A DNA stretch of 64,000 bases from Bolinopsis microptera (GCF_026151205.1 NC_087084.1:124001-188000), one strand, 5' to 3'. Positions 24,601 through 36,343 are shown, counted from the stretch's first letter. A program made the numbers and translations. Notes: a model not told the origin generated them from the letters alone.

Positions 24601-27600
24601 TCAGTGGTGCTTCTGCCGAAGGATTCAAGATCAGTGCTGCTGGTGATGAATATGGTACAGTTGGTGGAGTTGGCTTCGGAGATATGATTACCGATGATGG
24701 TCAATTCGTCAGTGGTAATTCAGCCGAAGGATTCAAGATCAGTGCTGCTGGTGATGAATATGGTACATCTGGTGTAGTTGGCTTCGGAGATATGATGTCC
24801 GATGATGGTCAATTCTTCAGTGGTAATTCAGCCGAAGGATTCAAGATCAGTGCTGCTGGTAATGAATATGGTACAGCTGGTGGAATTAGCTACGGAGATA
24901 TGATGCCCGATGATGGTCAATTCTTTAAAGGTGCTTCTGCTGAAACATTCACTGAGGATGGAGCTGGTGATGGATACGCTACGGCTAGTGGAGTCGACTT
25001 CGGAGATATGATGTCCGATCATGATCAATTCGTCAGTGGTAATTCAGCCGAAGGATTCAAGATCAGTGCTGCTGGTGATGAATATGGTACAGCTGTTGGA
25101 GTTGGCTTCGGAGATATGATGTCCGATGATGGTCAATTTTATAGTGGTGATTCTGCTGAAATATTCACTGAGGATAGAGCTGGTGATGGATACGCTACAG
25201 CTAGTGGAGTTGGCTTTGGAAATATGATGTCTGATGATGGTCAATTCTTCAAAGGTGCTTCTGCTGAAACATTCGCTGAGGATGGAGCTGGTGATGAATA
25301 CGCTACAGCTGGTGCAGTTGGCTTCGAAGATATGATGTCCGATGATGATCAATTCTTCAGTGGTGCTTCTGCCGAAGGATTCAAGATCAGTGCTGCTGGT
25401 GATGAATATGGTACAGCTGGTGGAGTTGGCTTCGGAGATATAATTACCGATGATGGTCAATTCGTCAGTGGTAATTCAGCCGAAGGCTTCAAGATCAGTG
25501 CTGCTGGTGATGAATATGGTACAGCTGGTGGAGTTGGCTTCGGAGATATGATAACCGATGATGGTCAATTCGTCAGTGGTAATTCAGCCGAAGGATTCAA
25601 GATCAGTGCTGCTGGTGATGAATATGGTACAGCTGGTGGAGTTGGCTTCGGAGATATGATGTCCTATGATGGTCAATTCTATAGTGGTGCTTCTGCTGAA
25701 ATATTCACTGAGGATGGAGCTGGTGATGGATACGCTACAGCTGGTGGAGTTAGCTCCGAAGATATGAAGTCCGATGATGATCAATTCTTCAGTGGTGCTT
25801 CTGCCGAAGGATTCAAGATCAGTGCTGCTGGTGATGAATATGGAACAGCTGGTGGAGTTGGTTTCGGAGATATGATGTCCGATGATGGTCAATTCTATAG
25901 TGGTGCTTCTGCTGAAATATTCACTGAGGATATAGCTGGTGATGGATACGTTACAGCTGGTGGAGTTGGCTTCGGAGATATGATGTCCGATGATGGTCAA
26001 TTCTTCAAAGGTGCTTCTGCTGAAACATTCGCTGAGGATGGAGCTGGTGATGAATACGCTACAGCTGGTGCAGTTGGCTTCGAAGATATGATGTCCGATG
26101 ATGATCAATTCTTCAGTGGTGCTTCTGCCGAAGGATTCAAGATCAGTGCTGCTGGTGATGAATATGGTACATCTGGTGTAGTTGGCTTCGGAGATATAAT
26201 TACCGATGATGGTCAATTCTTCAGTGGTAATTCAGCCGAAGGATTCAAGATCAGTGCTGCTGGTAATGAATATGGTACAGCTGGTGGAATTAGCTACGGA
26301 GATATAATGCCCGATGATGGTCAATTCGTCAGTGGTAATTCAACCGAAGGATTCAAGATCAGTGCTGCTGGTGATGAATATGGTACAGCTGGTGGAGTTG
26401 GCTTCGGAGATATGATGTCCGATGATGGTCAATTCTATAGTGGTGCTTCTGCTGAAATATTCACTGAGGATTGAGCTGGTGATGGATACGCTACAGCTGG
26501 TGGAGTTAGCTCCGAAGATATGAAGTCCGATGATGATCAATTCTTCAGTGGTGCTTCTGCCGAAGGATTCAAGATCAGTGCTGCTGGTGATGAATATGGT
26601 ACAGCTGGTGGAGTTGGCTTCGGAGATATGATTACCGATGATGGTCAATTCGTCAGTGGTAATTCAGCCGAAGGATTCAAGATCAGTGCTGCTGGTGATG
26701 AATATGGTACAGCTGGTGGAGTTGGCTTCGGAGATATGATGTCCGATGATGGTCAATTCTATAGTGGTGCTTCTGCTGAAATATTCACTGAGGATATAGC
26801 TGGTGATGGATACGCTACAGCTGGTGGAGTTGGCTTTGGAAATATGATGTCCGATGATGGTCAATTCTTCAAAGGTGCTTCTGCTGAAGGATTCAAGATC
26901 AGTGCTGCTGGTGATGAATATGGTACAGCTGTTGGAGTTGGCTTCGGAGATATGATGTCCGATGATGGTCAATTTTATAGTGGTGCTTCTGCTGAAATAT
27001 TCACTGAGGATGGAGCTGGTGATGGATACGCTACAGCTAGTGGAGTTGGCTTTGGAAATATGATGTCTGATGATGGTCAATTCTTCAAAGGTGCTTCTGC
27101 TGAAACATTCGCTAAGGATGGAGCTGGTGATGGATACGCTACAGCTGGTGCAGTTGGCTTCGAAGATATGATGTCCGATGATGATCAATTCTTCAGTGGT
27201 GCTTCTGCCGAAGGATTCAAGATCAGTGCTGCTGGTGATGAATATGGTACAGCTGGTGGAGTTGGCTTCGGAGATATGATTACCGATGATGGTCAATTCG
27301 TCAGTGGTAATTCAGCCGAAGGATTCAAGATCAGTGCTGCTGGTGATGAATATGGTACAGCTGGTGGAGTTGGCTTCGGAGATATGATAACCGATGATGG
27401 TCAATTCGTCAGTGGTAATTCAGCCGAAGGATTCAAGATCAGTGCTGCTGGTGATGAATATGGTACAGCTGGTGGAGTTGGCTTCGGAGATATGATGTCC
27501 GATGATGGTCAATTCTATAGTGGTGCTTCTGCTGAAATATTCACTGAGGATGGAGCTGGTGATGGATACGCTACAGCTGGTGGAGTTAGCTTCGAAGATA

Positions 27601-28456
27601 TGAAGTCCGATGATGATCAATTCTTCAGTGGTGCTTCTGCCGAAGGATTCAAGATCAGTGCTGCTGGTGATGAATATGGTACAGCTGGTGGAGTTGGCTT
27701 CGGAGATATGATAACCGATGATGGTCAATTCGTCAGTGGTAATTCAGCCGAAGGATTCAAGATCAGTGCTGCTGGTGATGAATATGGTACAGCTGGTGGA
27801 GTTGGCTTCGGAGATATGATGTCCGATGATGGTCAATTCTTCAGTGGTGCTTCTGCTGAAGGATTCAAGAGGATGGAGCTGGTGATGAATACGCTACAGC
27901 TGGTGGAGTTGGCTTCGGAGATATGATGTCCGATGATGGTCAATTCTTCAGTGGTAATTCAGCCGAAGGATTCAAGATCAGTGCTGCTGGTGATGAATAT
28001 GGTACAGCTGGTGTAGTTGGCTTCGGAGATATGATGTCCGATGATGGTCAATTCTTCAGTGGTAATTCAGCCGAAGGATTCAAGATCAGTGCTGCTGGTG
28101 ATGAATATGGTACATCTGGTGTAGTTGGCTTCGGAGATATGATGTCCGATGATGGTCAATTCTTCAGTGGTAATTCAGCCGAAGGATTCAAGATCAGTGC
28201 TGCTGGTGATGAATATGGTACAGCTGGTGGAGTTGGCTTCGGATATATGATGTCCGATGATGGTCAATTCTTAAGTGGTGCCTCTGCCGAAGGATTTGAT
28301 GGTATTAAATCTAGTGTTTACGATGTTGAATTTACGGCTGATGAAGACTCTGTCAATTCCAAACTTTTCAGTGATATATACTACAGTAGAGCATCTTCTG
28401 TTGGCTCCACTTGTAAGGAACTGAAACGGCAATATGAAGAATTATGTGGGGCTTGA
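6666..28456 (+). CDS. Giant last exon: EGF end, furin-like site, ~195 x 36-residue acidic repeats, cysteine-containing tail
   Basis: The exon starts after TCCCTCCTCAG (AG 6664-6665) in phase 1 and ends at TGA 28454-28456. Its order is: TCRNRAGSYYCDCDEDAVNC (EGF end, ~30 residues); KKSRHKR, a furin-type site; a ~170-residue acidic linker; then from ~7304 to ~28300 a 36-residue repeat of the type GASAEGFKISAAGDEYGTAG followed by GVGFGDMMSDDGQFFS; finally a unique tail with VGSTCKELKRQYEELCGA. Counted by eye, each unit carries a net charge of about -5 to -9, and units are almost free of Cys, Pro and Trp. With the EGF modules this points to a very large (~7,300-residue) secreted matrix, adhesive or mineral-associated protein; that role is inference. 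Open frames are 6666-15871, 15975-20963, 21051-26474, 26520-27926 and 27923-28456. Breaks are one-base deletions near 15788, 15957 and 27868 and stops at 20961 (TAA) and 26472 (TGA). The three deletions together restore the frame used by the natural tail. I do not recognise the repeat as a known family. Confidence 0.85.
7304..28300 (+). repeat. 108-bp coding minisatellite, ~195 units, two main subtypes
   Basis: The unit is 108 bp (36 codons), kept in register except for a few shortened units (near 7615 and 11375, ~8 codons missing; near 21480, ~13 missing). Subtype 1 has GNSAEGFKISAAGDEYGTAG. Subtype 2 has GASAETFTEDGAGDGYATAG. A third form, EIFTEDGASAEYSTA with SDNGQFVS, dominates 8.5-11.2 kb. 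Higher-order repetition is visible: the stretch from ~7650 is repeated 432 bp (four units) later. Near 19140-19500 subtype-1 starts are joined to subtype-2 ends, showing exchange between units. Confidence 0.95.
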
Positions 28457-28700
28457 AAACTAACTGATTAATTGTGTTATATTGTTTTCGGATGTTTGAT
28501 TTTTGTTCTATCACCATTTTCATATTTTTTGTGCTAGTCTATACAGCTCCTTCTTTTTTAATTACAAATACCAACATAATTTGTTGTTCTTTACCTAATA
28601 GAATTTTTCTTTACCTAATAAAATTGTATCCATAACTCTTAGCTTAGTGTATGTGTAATAAAATGAATGTTTTTTTCTGAAATTGTGCTGCTATGTGTAG
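28457..28700 (+). promoter_or_regulatory. 3' UTR with two polyadenylation signals of the giant repeat gene
   Basis: AT-rich sequence after the stop at 28456 contains AATAAA at 28617-28622 and 28657-28662, followed by a T-rich stretch. This is the expected arrangement for the 3' end of this gene and supports the downstream frame being the genuine C-terminus. Confidence 0.65.
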
Positions 28701-29337
28701 AAGTACGAGTGTTGAGTAACTACAACAACAACAACATGTTGAACCTAGTTAGCTAGGAGCAAGTGGCCGATCTCCTTTTCTTTTGCAGTCGGTCCTCTTG
28801 GTACATATTTCCTTGCAGTCGGGACGCATATGTACTGGTGTTATTTTCGCAGCCCTAATGAAGTAATGAGAGCCACTATCATTCACACTGGTATTCGGGC
28901 CAGTAAACAAGCGAATAAACAACTTAGCCACTGAGCCACTAGTAAGCATCAACATTTTGAAATTTATTATTGACAGAATAACAGTCAATAAAGTTGGCAT
29001 ACGATACAATAATTGACGTGACAACTGACATTATTATTATACATTATTATTATACCTGATGTGTGCATTATTTACACTAGCAGGAAAAAAATCGCGATTC
29101 TGTACATGCCGCGATTTCCTTTTGTCCCAGCTTGGGGTCCAGATTTTGGGCTCTAAAATTCCTATTCCTTGGCCAATTTTTTATTTTTCATGCTGATTTG
29201 GAGGCCATTAAATCATTTCACCTAGTCAAAAAAGTTTCAGTTGTATATCTTGTACGATTTTGCGGAAAGTCGCATTAAAGTTGATGCCGTGGCGGCCGTG
29301 GTGTCAGTAAAACGGTACGGATAAACACACATATATA
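28701..29337. other. Non-coding, no gene recognised
   Basis: Contains a short (CAA)n tract near 28722, a palindrome-like CTAGTTAGCTAG near 28746, and ATTATT-rich sequence near 29030-29055. A minus-strand frame of 91 codons (28749-29024) has no recognisable motif and is not supported as a gene. Confidence 0.4.
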
Positions 29338-31859
29338 CAGGGGGGCCAAAAGTCAGTACCCATATGTTTTTCCTGAAAAAATTAGAACTGTAGAACAAGC
29401 ACAGTTAATTCCACAGCACTTAAGGTGTTGCAAAAAAAGAGGAAGAGGAAACGGGAAAATCATTACAACGATCCTAATATTGCACTCCATCGCAATTACC
29501 TAAAGGATGCGTCCCTGGGTCACAGGATTTCCCCCTCTTTTTCGTCCAAGGAAAAGCTTGAAGATGCAAAGAAGCAACTGGACGAAGCTTATAATGCTGC
29601 TACTTCACAGCACATTCGACAACAGACTAACCGTCTGGAGAAAACTAACCCTGAGCACAGGCATCGCATTTTCTGGCACATCATCAGACTACTAACATCC
29701 TCCGACACTGTGCCATACTGCAAAGTGCCAGGAGGCACTATCGAAGAACGACTCAACATCTGGTTCGAGCACTTCAACTCCCTTCTAGGCACAGAACATC
29801 CTCCACCTGACCTCACCCTCCCCTTCTTCAACCAGCGAGTCTCTGACACCCTGCCCATCAGCTGCTCATCCTTCAGCATGTCAGAACTCGACACGGTTCT
29901 GAAGTCCTCCAAGTCACCCGGTCTAGATAGCATCCCTCCCTCAGTCTGGAAGCTTCCCCAGCTACGTGAAAACCTCCTCGGATTCTGTAACAAAGCACTC
30001 ATGGATGGTGTGATAGCTCAAGCCTGGAAAACGGCCTCTATCATTCCTATCCCCAAAAAGGGAGATCTTACTCATCCAGGAAACTACCGTGGCATTTCAC
30101 TGGCACCGGTTGCAGCGAAAGTTTTTAACAAGCTCATCCTCAACCGGATCTACCCATTCATTGATCCCCTCTTGCGACCAAACCAAATTGGTTTCCGTAG
30201 AGGAAGATACACACTCCCACAGGTCCTTGCCCTACCGCCCCTACGTCGTATACTCGAGGAATGCAAGATCGGAAATCGCTCAGCCGCAATTGTGTTTGTC
30301 GATTTTTCGAAAGCATTCGACAGCATTAACCGGGATGCCCTTTTCCACATCCTCTCCCTCTACGGTATCCCTGCTCCACTAGTAGATGCTATCAGGCTAC
30401 GTTATGACTCATCGTTCTCTCGTTTCCAGACCATCGACGGCCTTACTGACATTTTTAGGACACTTATTGGAGTTCTTCAAGGGGACACTCTGGCACCCTT
30501 TCTTTTCATCATATGTCCTCAGAAGCTGCATGGCTGAAGAATTCGGTCTTACCATCGTGCCTACGAAAAGTCGAAGAGTGCCTGCGGTCAAAATCACAGA
30601 CCTTGACTTTGCTGATGATTTGGCCTTAATTTCAGACACCATAGAGCAAGTCCAACTTCTGCTGACAGACCTTGAAAATGCGGCCGCACAAGTTGGTCTT
30701 GCTATGAATGCTTCTAAGACCTCTTCATGACCATCAACATCCCTGACACTGTCGACCTACATTCCATCTCAGGCCGCCAGATTAAACAGGTGATGACTTT
30801 AAATACCTCGGTTCTTTCATTGCGGACAGTAGAAAGGATTTCAACACAAGGAAAGGAATGGCCTGGTCAGCCTGTATTAAACTGCAAAAAGTCTGGTCCT
30901 CTGGCATTTCCGAACAACTGAAAGTCAAGTTCTTTAGAGCCTGTGTCGAATCAGTATTGCTGTATGGATCAGAGACATGGACCATAAACAAGCAGCTTGA
31001 GAAGCGCCTCAACGGATGCTACACCCGTCTTTTAATGAAGGCCAAGAACATCTCGTGGAAGAAGCATCCAACCCTCAAGCAGATCTATGGCAACTTTCCA
31101 TCTATTGCCTCAGTGGTTGCGTCAAGGCGTTCCAGATTTGCTGGGCATTGCATGAGGGCTTCTGACCAAGTTATCTCCTCTATCCTCCCCTGGCGACTTG
31201 CCCAGTCCGGCCGTGGAAGGAGACCACTCACCTTCCTGGACGTAGTAGCTCGAGACACTGGGATCCAGTTGAACTGTTATGATCGAGACGTGTGGACGCA
31301 GACAGTGAATGGGATTTCGATTGAGGATCGCCCAATCGTAAAAAGTAAGTAGAACTGTAGCTTCTCAGATCACCGAGATACGGAGCATAACGAGTTTATT
31401 CATTACGTGTGATCAGGTGATTGGCTTACCTAATCACGTGATAAGGTGACCCCGTTAACCACCCCGTTAAACATTATGGGCATTGTTAAGGGTGCCCAAT
31501 TAAGGTGTCGTGTCACGGTGTCACATAATCACCCAGTAAATTTTGTTAACGAGATACAGAAAAAGCTTGATAACTTCGTCATTTCTAATCCGTTTTGCCT
31601 CATGTTTTCAGATCATATGCAACATATAATAATTTACTGTCTCTAAAAAAATTAGGCGTTCAGCATGTTCAGAGAAAACAATATAGGTGTTTTAATATTG
31701 AATGGGCGTGGTCTAAAATATTCTAATTTTAAAATTTTGAAGACGGAATCCTCGAACCAGTAAGTTCAGTATGCCATTTGCAAAGCAACAGCTCTCAAAT
31801 ATAAAACACGGCGGAGCTATTAAGACCAACGTATGTCCACTGACTTTTGGCCCACCCTG
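29338..31859. mobile_element. Tc1/mariner-like non-autonomous element (TIRs + TA target site), carrying an inserted LINE
   Basis: The left end CAGGGGGGCCAAAAGTCAGT (29338) is mirrored by the right end, whose reverse complement is CAGGGTGGGCCAAAAGTCAG (ending 31859). Both are bounded by TA in (TA)n DNA, the hallmark target site of this superfamily. No transposase is seen. Right-end interior sequence (~31670-31830) is shared with 44985-45110, showing a dispersed family. The interior is mostly a LINE on the + strand. Confidence 0.75.
29425..31352 (+). pseudogene. Non-LTR retrotransposon reverse transcriptase, frameshifted
   Basis: The frame 29425-30537 covers the pre-RT region and RT palm: SPGLDSIPPSVWK, IPIPKKGDLTHPGNYRGISL, NQIGFRRGR, FVDFSKAFDSINRD (motif A aspartate) and LIGVLQGDTLAP. 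A frameshift near 30500 moves the rest to 30386-30730, with TDLDFADDLALI (FADD active site) and the thumb. Another shift precedes 30858-31352, with ESVLLYGSETWTINKQLEKR and RRSRFAGHCMRASDQVI, the C-terminal region typical of animal endonuclease/RT LINEs. The endonuclease domain is missing, so the copy is 5' truncated and inactive. The clade is not assigned. It sits inside the TA-flanked terminal-repeat element. Confidence 0.85.
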
Positions 31860-31861
31860 TA

Positions 31862-32378
31862 TATATATATATCTTAGACCTCCTGAACGAGCTCCCTTTT
31901 AGTGACATCATTAAAGAAGACGAAGTCCATTTGCTTAAAGAATGTCCAGTCTACAAGGAGATCAGACAAAGAAACAGCACAGAACTTCACAACATGCTCA
32001 CAAATAGTGAATTCAGTAAATTATTTAATGAGAATTACATTCTTGAGACTAGAAATTTTGTTTATAATTTATTTCGTGAAAGATTTCCTAAAAGTAAGCT
32101 GTGATTTAGTATCCATATTCCGTGCACACTTTGAAACCATTTCTTTATTTATGATATTATGTTTTTTGTTTGGTTGAATAATTTTCATTTAATTGATTTG
32201 GATCTGACACATGTAATTTTGTAATTTTTGTTTGTTTGTTTGGGGACCGGTTTTTGGTACACCGGCCAATGTTTACAAAATCATAATATGATACATAACA
32301 ATATAATTGTATTTAATATACGTGAATAATGATCTTTCTAATTTCTAATTTCTAATTTCTAATTTCTAATTTCTAATC
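31862..32378 (+). pseudogene. 3' terminus of a CR1/Jockey-type LINE with an (ATTTCTA)n tail
   Basis: The frame ending at 32104 reads EDEVHLLKECPVYKEIRQRN, then TRNFVYNLFRERFPKSKL. This is the zinc-knuckle-like C-terminal signature (EDE.H.L..CP.Y..IR) of CR1/Jockey ORF2. About 230 bp of 3' UTR follow, including a GGACCGG/CACCGGCC hairpin near 32244-32269, and then about six copies of a 7-bp repeat (32336-32378) that would be the LINE tail. The RT is absent (5' truncated). Confidence 0.7.
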
Positions 32379-32379
32379 A

Positions 32380-32714
32380 CAGTGCTGGCAAGCACGAGCG
32401 GTGTCTTTATTGGGGGAATACTATGTACCCCCTTTACTATTGTACCCCCATTTACTATTATAACCCCTTTACACCCCCTTTGGTACACGTTGGAAGCCTC
32501 TTTCGTGCACGCGAAGCGTGCACTCCGGCCGGAGGCGGCGGCCGAAGGCCGCCTCCTCCGGCAGGAGTTTTTCAGGCATTAAGACTCATCGGAAGTCGTT
32601 CAGCAGATTTATTTTTAGTTCAAAACATTCTAATTTGATGTCAAAGATGACAGAAATAAGAAATAGTTATGTTGAGATTTTTAAGAAATTTGCTTAAAAT
32701 ACGCGCCAGCACTG
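32380..32714. mobile_element. hAT-like MITE candidate with two adjacent GAA-loop hairpins
   Basis: CAGTGCTGGC at 32380-32389 is matched inverted by GCCAGCACTG at 32705-32714, hAT-style termini. No clean 8-bp target duplication is seen, so the class is tentative. Inside, 32505-32523 is a perfect 8-bp-stem hairpin with loop GAA, and 32528-32562 is a 16-bp stem (one mismatch), again with loop GAA. Both are far more GC-rich than their surroundings. Confidence 0.5.
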
Positions 32715-33161
32715 TTATACGAAATTCGGTAAAAACCCGAAATCGCCATATTCAGGTGCCTTAAAAACCATGTTAAAATTGAGTTAGAGATCTGAAATTT
32801 TTCAGGGCGTCTAGACGTTGACCAAATCGACAGCAAAAAAAGTTTCAAGTTTCAGGAGCATCGGGAAATGGGTTTTCTAGAACCCCTGTTTTACGACAGA
32901 TTGTCGTGATATATACATACATATGAGGGACCACATGCAAAACTGGTATATCTGTTTTTGATAGTTTTGAGATAAATGTATTTTACTGATTTAAAAGATT
33001 CTATATCATGTGTAAAAAACACTTCTAAAAAATGGTATATCTGTCTATATACCATTTTAAAAACTAGAATTGTTCCAAACTGGTATATCTCACGATATAC
33101 CATTTTTTCTATACTATTAACAATAAAATAATTTAACTGAGAATGGTATATCTGAAGATAT
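32715..33161. repeat. Non-coding stretch with repeated TGGTATATC motif
   Basis: No gene is seen. The motif TGGTATATCT (and its complement, as ATATACCA) occurs at least six times between 32940 and 33155, at irregular spacing and in both orientations, ending just before the Penelope-like coding sequence. It may be the upstream repeat region of that element or an unrelated relic. Confidence 0.45.
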
Positions 33162-34923
33162 TTGTACCCTGGGAGGATGATTACTACTGGATGTGGTTCG
33201 TACATTGAGAACCTATCTGCCCTGACTGCATACGAATTGAAGAAGGCTATTTTAGATTATAGAATTATTGACACCCCTCATTTTTTGAGGAAGATTGATA
33301 GCTTGAATGAGTCCACCATATTGTTGGGTAAGGAGGTGATACATGTTGCCATAGATATATCCAACATGTTCACCAATATCCCCAGGGATATGGGGATCCA
33401 ACAATGCACCAAGCACCTGAATGAAAGAAGTAGTTATGATCAATTGTTCAGTACAGAATGCATTATTAGTGCTCTAGAAATCACTCTTGATTACAACATA
33501 GCTTCGTTCAACGGTATAACATACCGTCAGGAGCGTGGAGCGGCGATGGGTCCTAAGAACTCATGTGAGTATGCAGATTGTGCTATGGATAAGATCGATA
33601 TTTTAGTTAATGAAAGAGATTTAGAACATGGCCCGCCACACAGACCAGCATTTTGGGGTAGGTTGCGTGACGATATATACATGGCCTGGCCTGGTACTGT
33701 TGAGGAGCTTCTACAATTTATGGAATGGCTCAATAGTATCCATCCGGACCTTGTGTTTACTTACGACTACTCTAAGGATGGTGTTGAGTTTTTAAACACC
33801 TATGTCTATGCTGTTGGCGATGTTATTCATACCAAACTTTACTCTAAGCCCAGTGACACCCACTGCTATCTCATCCCCACCTCATTTCATAGGAGCCATG
33901 TTCTCAAAAACATACCCTATGGTGTGGCGAGGCGAGTGAGGCAGAACAATAGTGAAGACACTAATTTCTTAGAGCAAAGGGAGGTATATACTGGTTACCT
34001 TGTAGCCCGTGGTTACCATTCTAGTATTATAGACGATGCTTTCAACAAATTTAGTGATATAACCAATAGGAAAAACTTGTATGCCCCTAAAAATAAGGAT
34101 GAGACGACTACTTGTCTAATACCCATGGTGATGGATCAGAATCCAGCACTTCCCAACATGGGGAGCATTATTCACAAGTATAAGCACCTTCTTAATCTCG
34201 ATCCAGCCTTGAAGAAGCTAGTACGTGCTGACACTTGACAGTGTCTTTGTAAGTCACCGAAAGAATCAAACTATCGGTGGCATGCTTGTACACAATAAGT
34301 ATCGTGCTAGTGGAACTGTAAGCAGTGATAGAGATGGAGAAGCCACTGCTAGTCAATTTCTTGAACCAGACGCTGCAATATTGCCGGCTGTTCGGGAGGC
34401 TGACAACGCAGGGTGCCATGCCTGTGGAAAATGCTATGTTTGTAAGCAAAGTTTCCTGTCCCCTTGTTCCAAATTTAGTAGTCACCATTCCAAACAAGTT
34501 TTCCCTATTACTAAATATATAACTTGTCAGAGTAATAACCTTATTTATTTAATGGAGTGTAGAACTTGTAAACAGTCGTATGTAGGATATACTACTTCTA
34601 ATCTCCCTAAGAGATTTTCTAATCATAAGAGCCACATTAAGAAAGGTATCAGAAGTTGTAAGTTAGTAAATCACTTTTTAGATATTGATCATGATTTAGA
34701 TTTTAGTTCAGTAGCCTTTTATAACTCTTCACTTAGTACGCACCTTTCTGTTATTATAGTGGACGCTCTAGAATTTAAACCTGAAATAAGTCAAGCAGAT
34801 CGGGAAAAGGCCATGGAAGCTAGAGAGGGGTTCTACCAGACCCAATTGAAAACCCTTGAGCGTTATGGGGGTATGAACACCCTCGATAGTAACCACATCC
34901 TTTTTAAATCCGCTGGAGCTTAG
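33162..34923 (+). pseudogene. Penelope-like element: reverse transcriptase + GIY-YIG endonuclease, one frameshift
   Basis: The first frame (33162-34238) holds RT segments AIDISNMFTNIPRDMGI (motif A), RQERGAAMGPKNSCEYA, and WGRLRDDIYMAWPG (motif C with DD), then DGVEFLNTYVY and the HRSHVLKNIPYGVARRVRQN block characteristic of Penelope elements. A one-base shift near 34236 moves to the second frame (to 34923), with HRKNQTIGGMLV, the CHACGKCYVC/CKQS cysteine linker, and the GIY-YIG nuclease core YLMECRTCKQSYVGYTTSNL with KRFSNHKSHIKK. The N-terminal third of a typical Penelope protein is missing. The endonuclease nicks target DNA and the RT copies the element RNA. No hammerhead ribozyme core or flanking long repeat was recognised. 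Confidence 0.9.
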
Positions 34924-36343
34924 TGTTTAGTTTATTTATTTTATTTAATATGATCTTAGCCTATAAACCCGTGTTTAGTTTACAATATTGCTATCAGAGA
35001 CGTGTTATATTCATTACTATTTATATATTTTTACTGCTTGATTCAGAGAAATCTAGCTTTTTCCGAGAAACTAATCTTTAATAGATTAGATAAAATGTAC
35101 TCAGCTATTCTTTTCGTTTGATTATTTATACTCAGTATATTTAAGTTTTGTACCGTTTTAAGTCACATAGTTTTGTACGTCTTCCTAAGACTTGTTTCCC
35201 TTTCCTAGTTTGTAAGTTATTTTAAAGATTTGTGAATGTTCCAGTTGCTTTTAGAACAATTTTATCTCAGATAACGATGTTTAATAAAATGATGCAAAGA
35301 CTTATTTCGAAGATCTAATCAACACCGACTTTTAATGTGTAGGAGTACAGCGACAAAATACATATAATATATATTCAGGGATAGACGCTTTGCCAGTCAA
35401 TTATAGGCTATATTTATAGCCTATAATCCGTAGATTCAGAAGCTTTAAAGATACAGCCATTTTGGACCACAGGTCTTGAAGGTAATTGTTTAGAATTTAG
35501 TTTACATTATGTTAAAAAGTAATTCAACGTCATCATCACCACTTGATGACGTCATCAAGTTAACCATTTTTAAAACTTGATTTTTCACAAAGTAATCATT
35601 TTTAAAATCAATTTTTCGCCATTAAGGAGTAATTTTATTCAAAATTTGAGGACAAAGAAGTTAGATAATTGTTTAAGCATTCTGAAAATCTACCGGAAAG
35701 TGTTTTTAGCTTGCTCCTTCATAAAGATATTCGCTATTGAAGTTAGTGCTTTTTTAAAGAATAATTTTATAAAAACGCTAATTTTACGTTCTAGTATTCT
35801 CTGGTGTTGCACCATCCCTTGGGTTGTGGAGCTCAATTTTGCTTCATAAAGGTCTAAATTGTGTCATAGGCTAGTTTTAAAGTTGAAAATCGAAAAGTTG
35901 CACACGTGGGGCCACACCCAAATTGATAGAAAATTGCTAAAATCACTGAATATTGCTGTTTTCACCGATTTCCGTCAACTTTGGAGTGCCGTTGTGATTA
36001 CAGTTCTTCTTGAAATACTTTGAAGATTTTTATGCTTATCAAAATTCAGACTATATATAAAACACCATCATGCAAAAATTTACGGTGATTCAATATTGGA
36101 TGCGCACGCAACTTCCGCTCAAGGTTTGCACGTGCGAAAGGTTCAAATTTTGCTCATTCGTGATTTTGAACAAATTCTGCTTTGCCACGACAGTTCAATG
36201 TCATTATATATGAATTTAATGCCAACTTGAATGAGTATAAAGTGGCATATTCAGTCAGTGATCGAATTGTAAAAGAATGGGAAAAGCGAGCGACCGATTT
36301 CATTCTCGGTATCATTTTGCATTTGATAACGGTCATTCAAATT
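34924..36343. other. Non-coding: Penelope 3' UTR, then dispersed repeat DNA
   Basis: Sequence to about 35330 is probably the Penelope 3' UTR. From ~35500 on it is AT-rich, with a GACGTCATCA repeat (35525-35560). The stretch 35937-36030 resembles, inverted, 48880-48980 (shared ACTCCAAAGTTGA and TCAGTGATTTT), so both belong to a dispersed family. Short open frames at 35577 and 36182 have no recognisable motifs. Confidence 0.4.

Noticed and set aside
7175-27728. Many minus-strand open frames of 60-280 codons (MTIIGHHISEANSTSC type)
   Set aside because: They are the antisense reading of the 108-bp coding repeat. They share its period, start and stop at repeat-unit variants, and have no independent signals.
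28749-29024. 91-codon minus-strand ORF
   Set aside because: No recognisable motif or splice context.
32715-33161. Hammerhead ribozyme expected near Penelope-like elements
   Set aside because: I looked for the CTGATGA...GAAA core upstream of the RT and did not find it.
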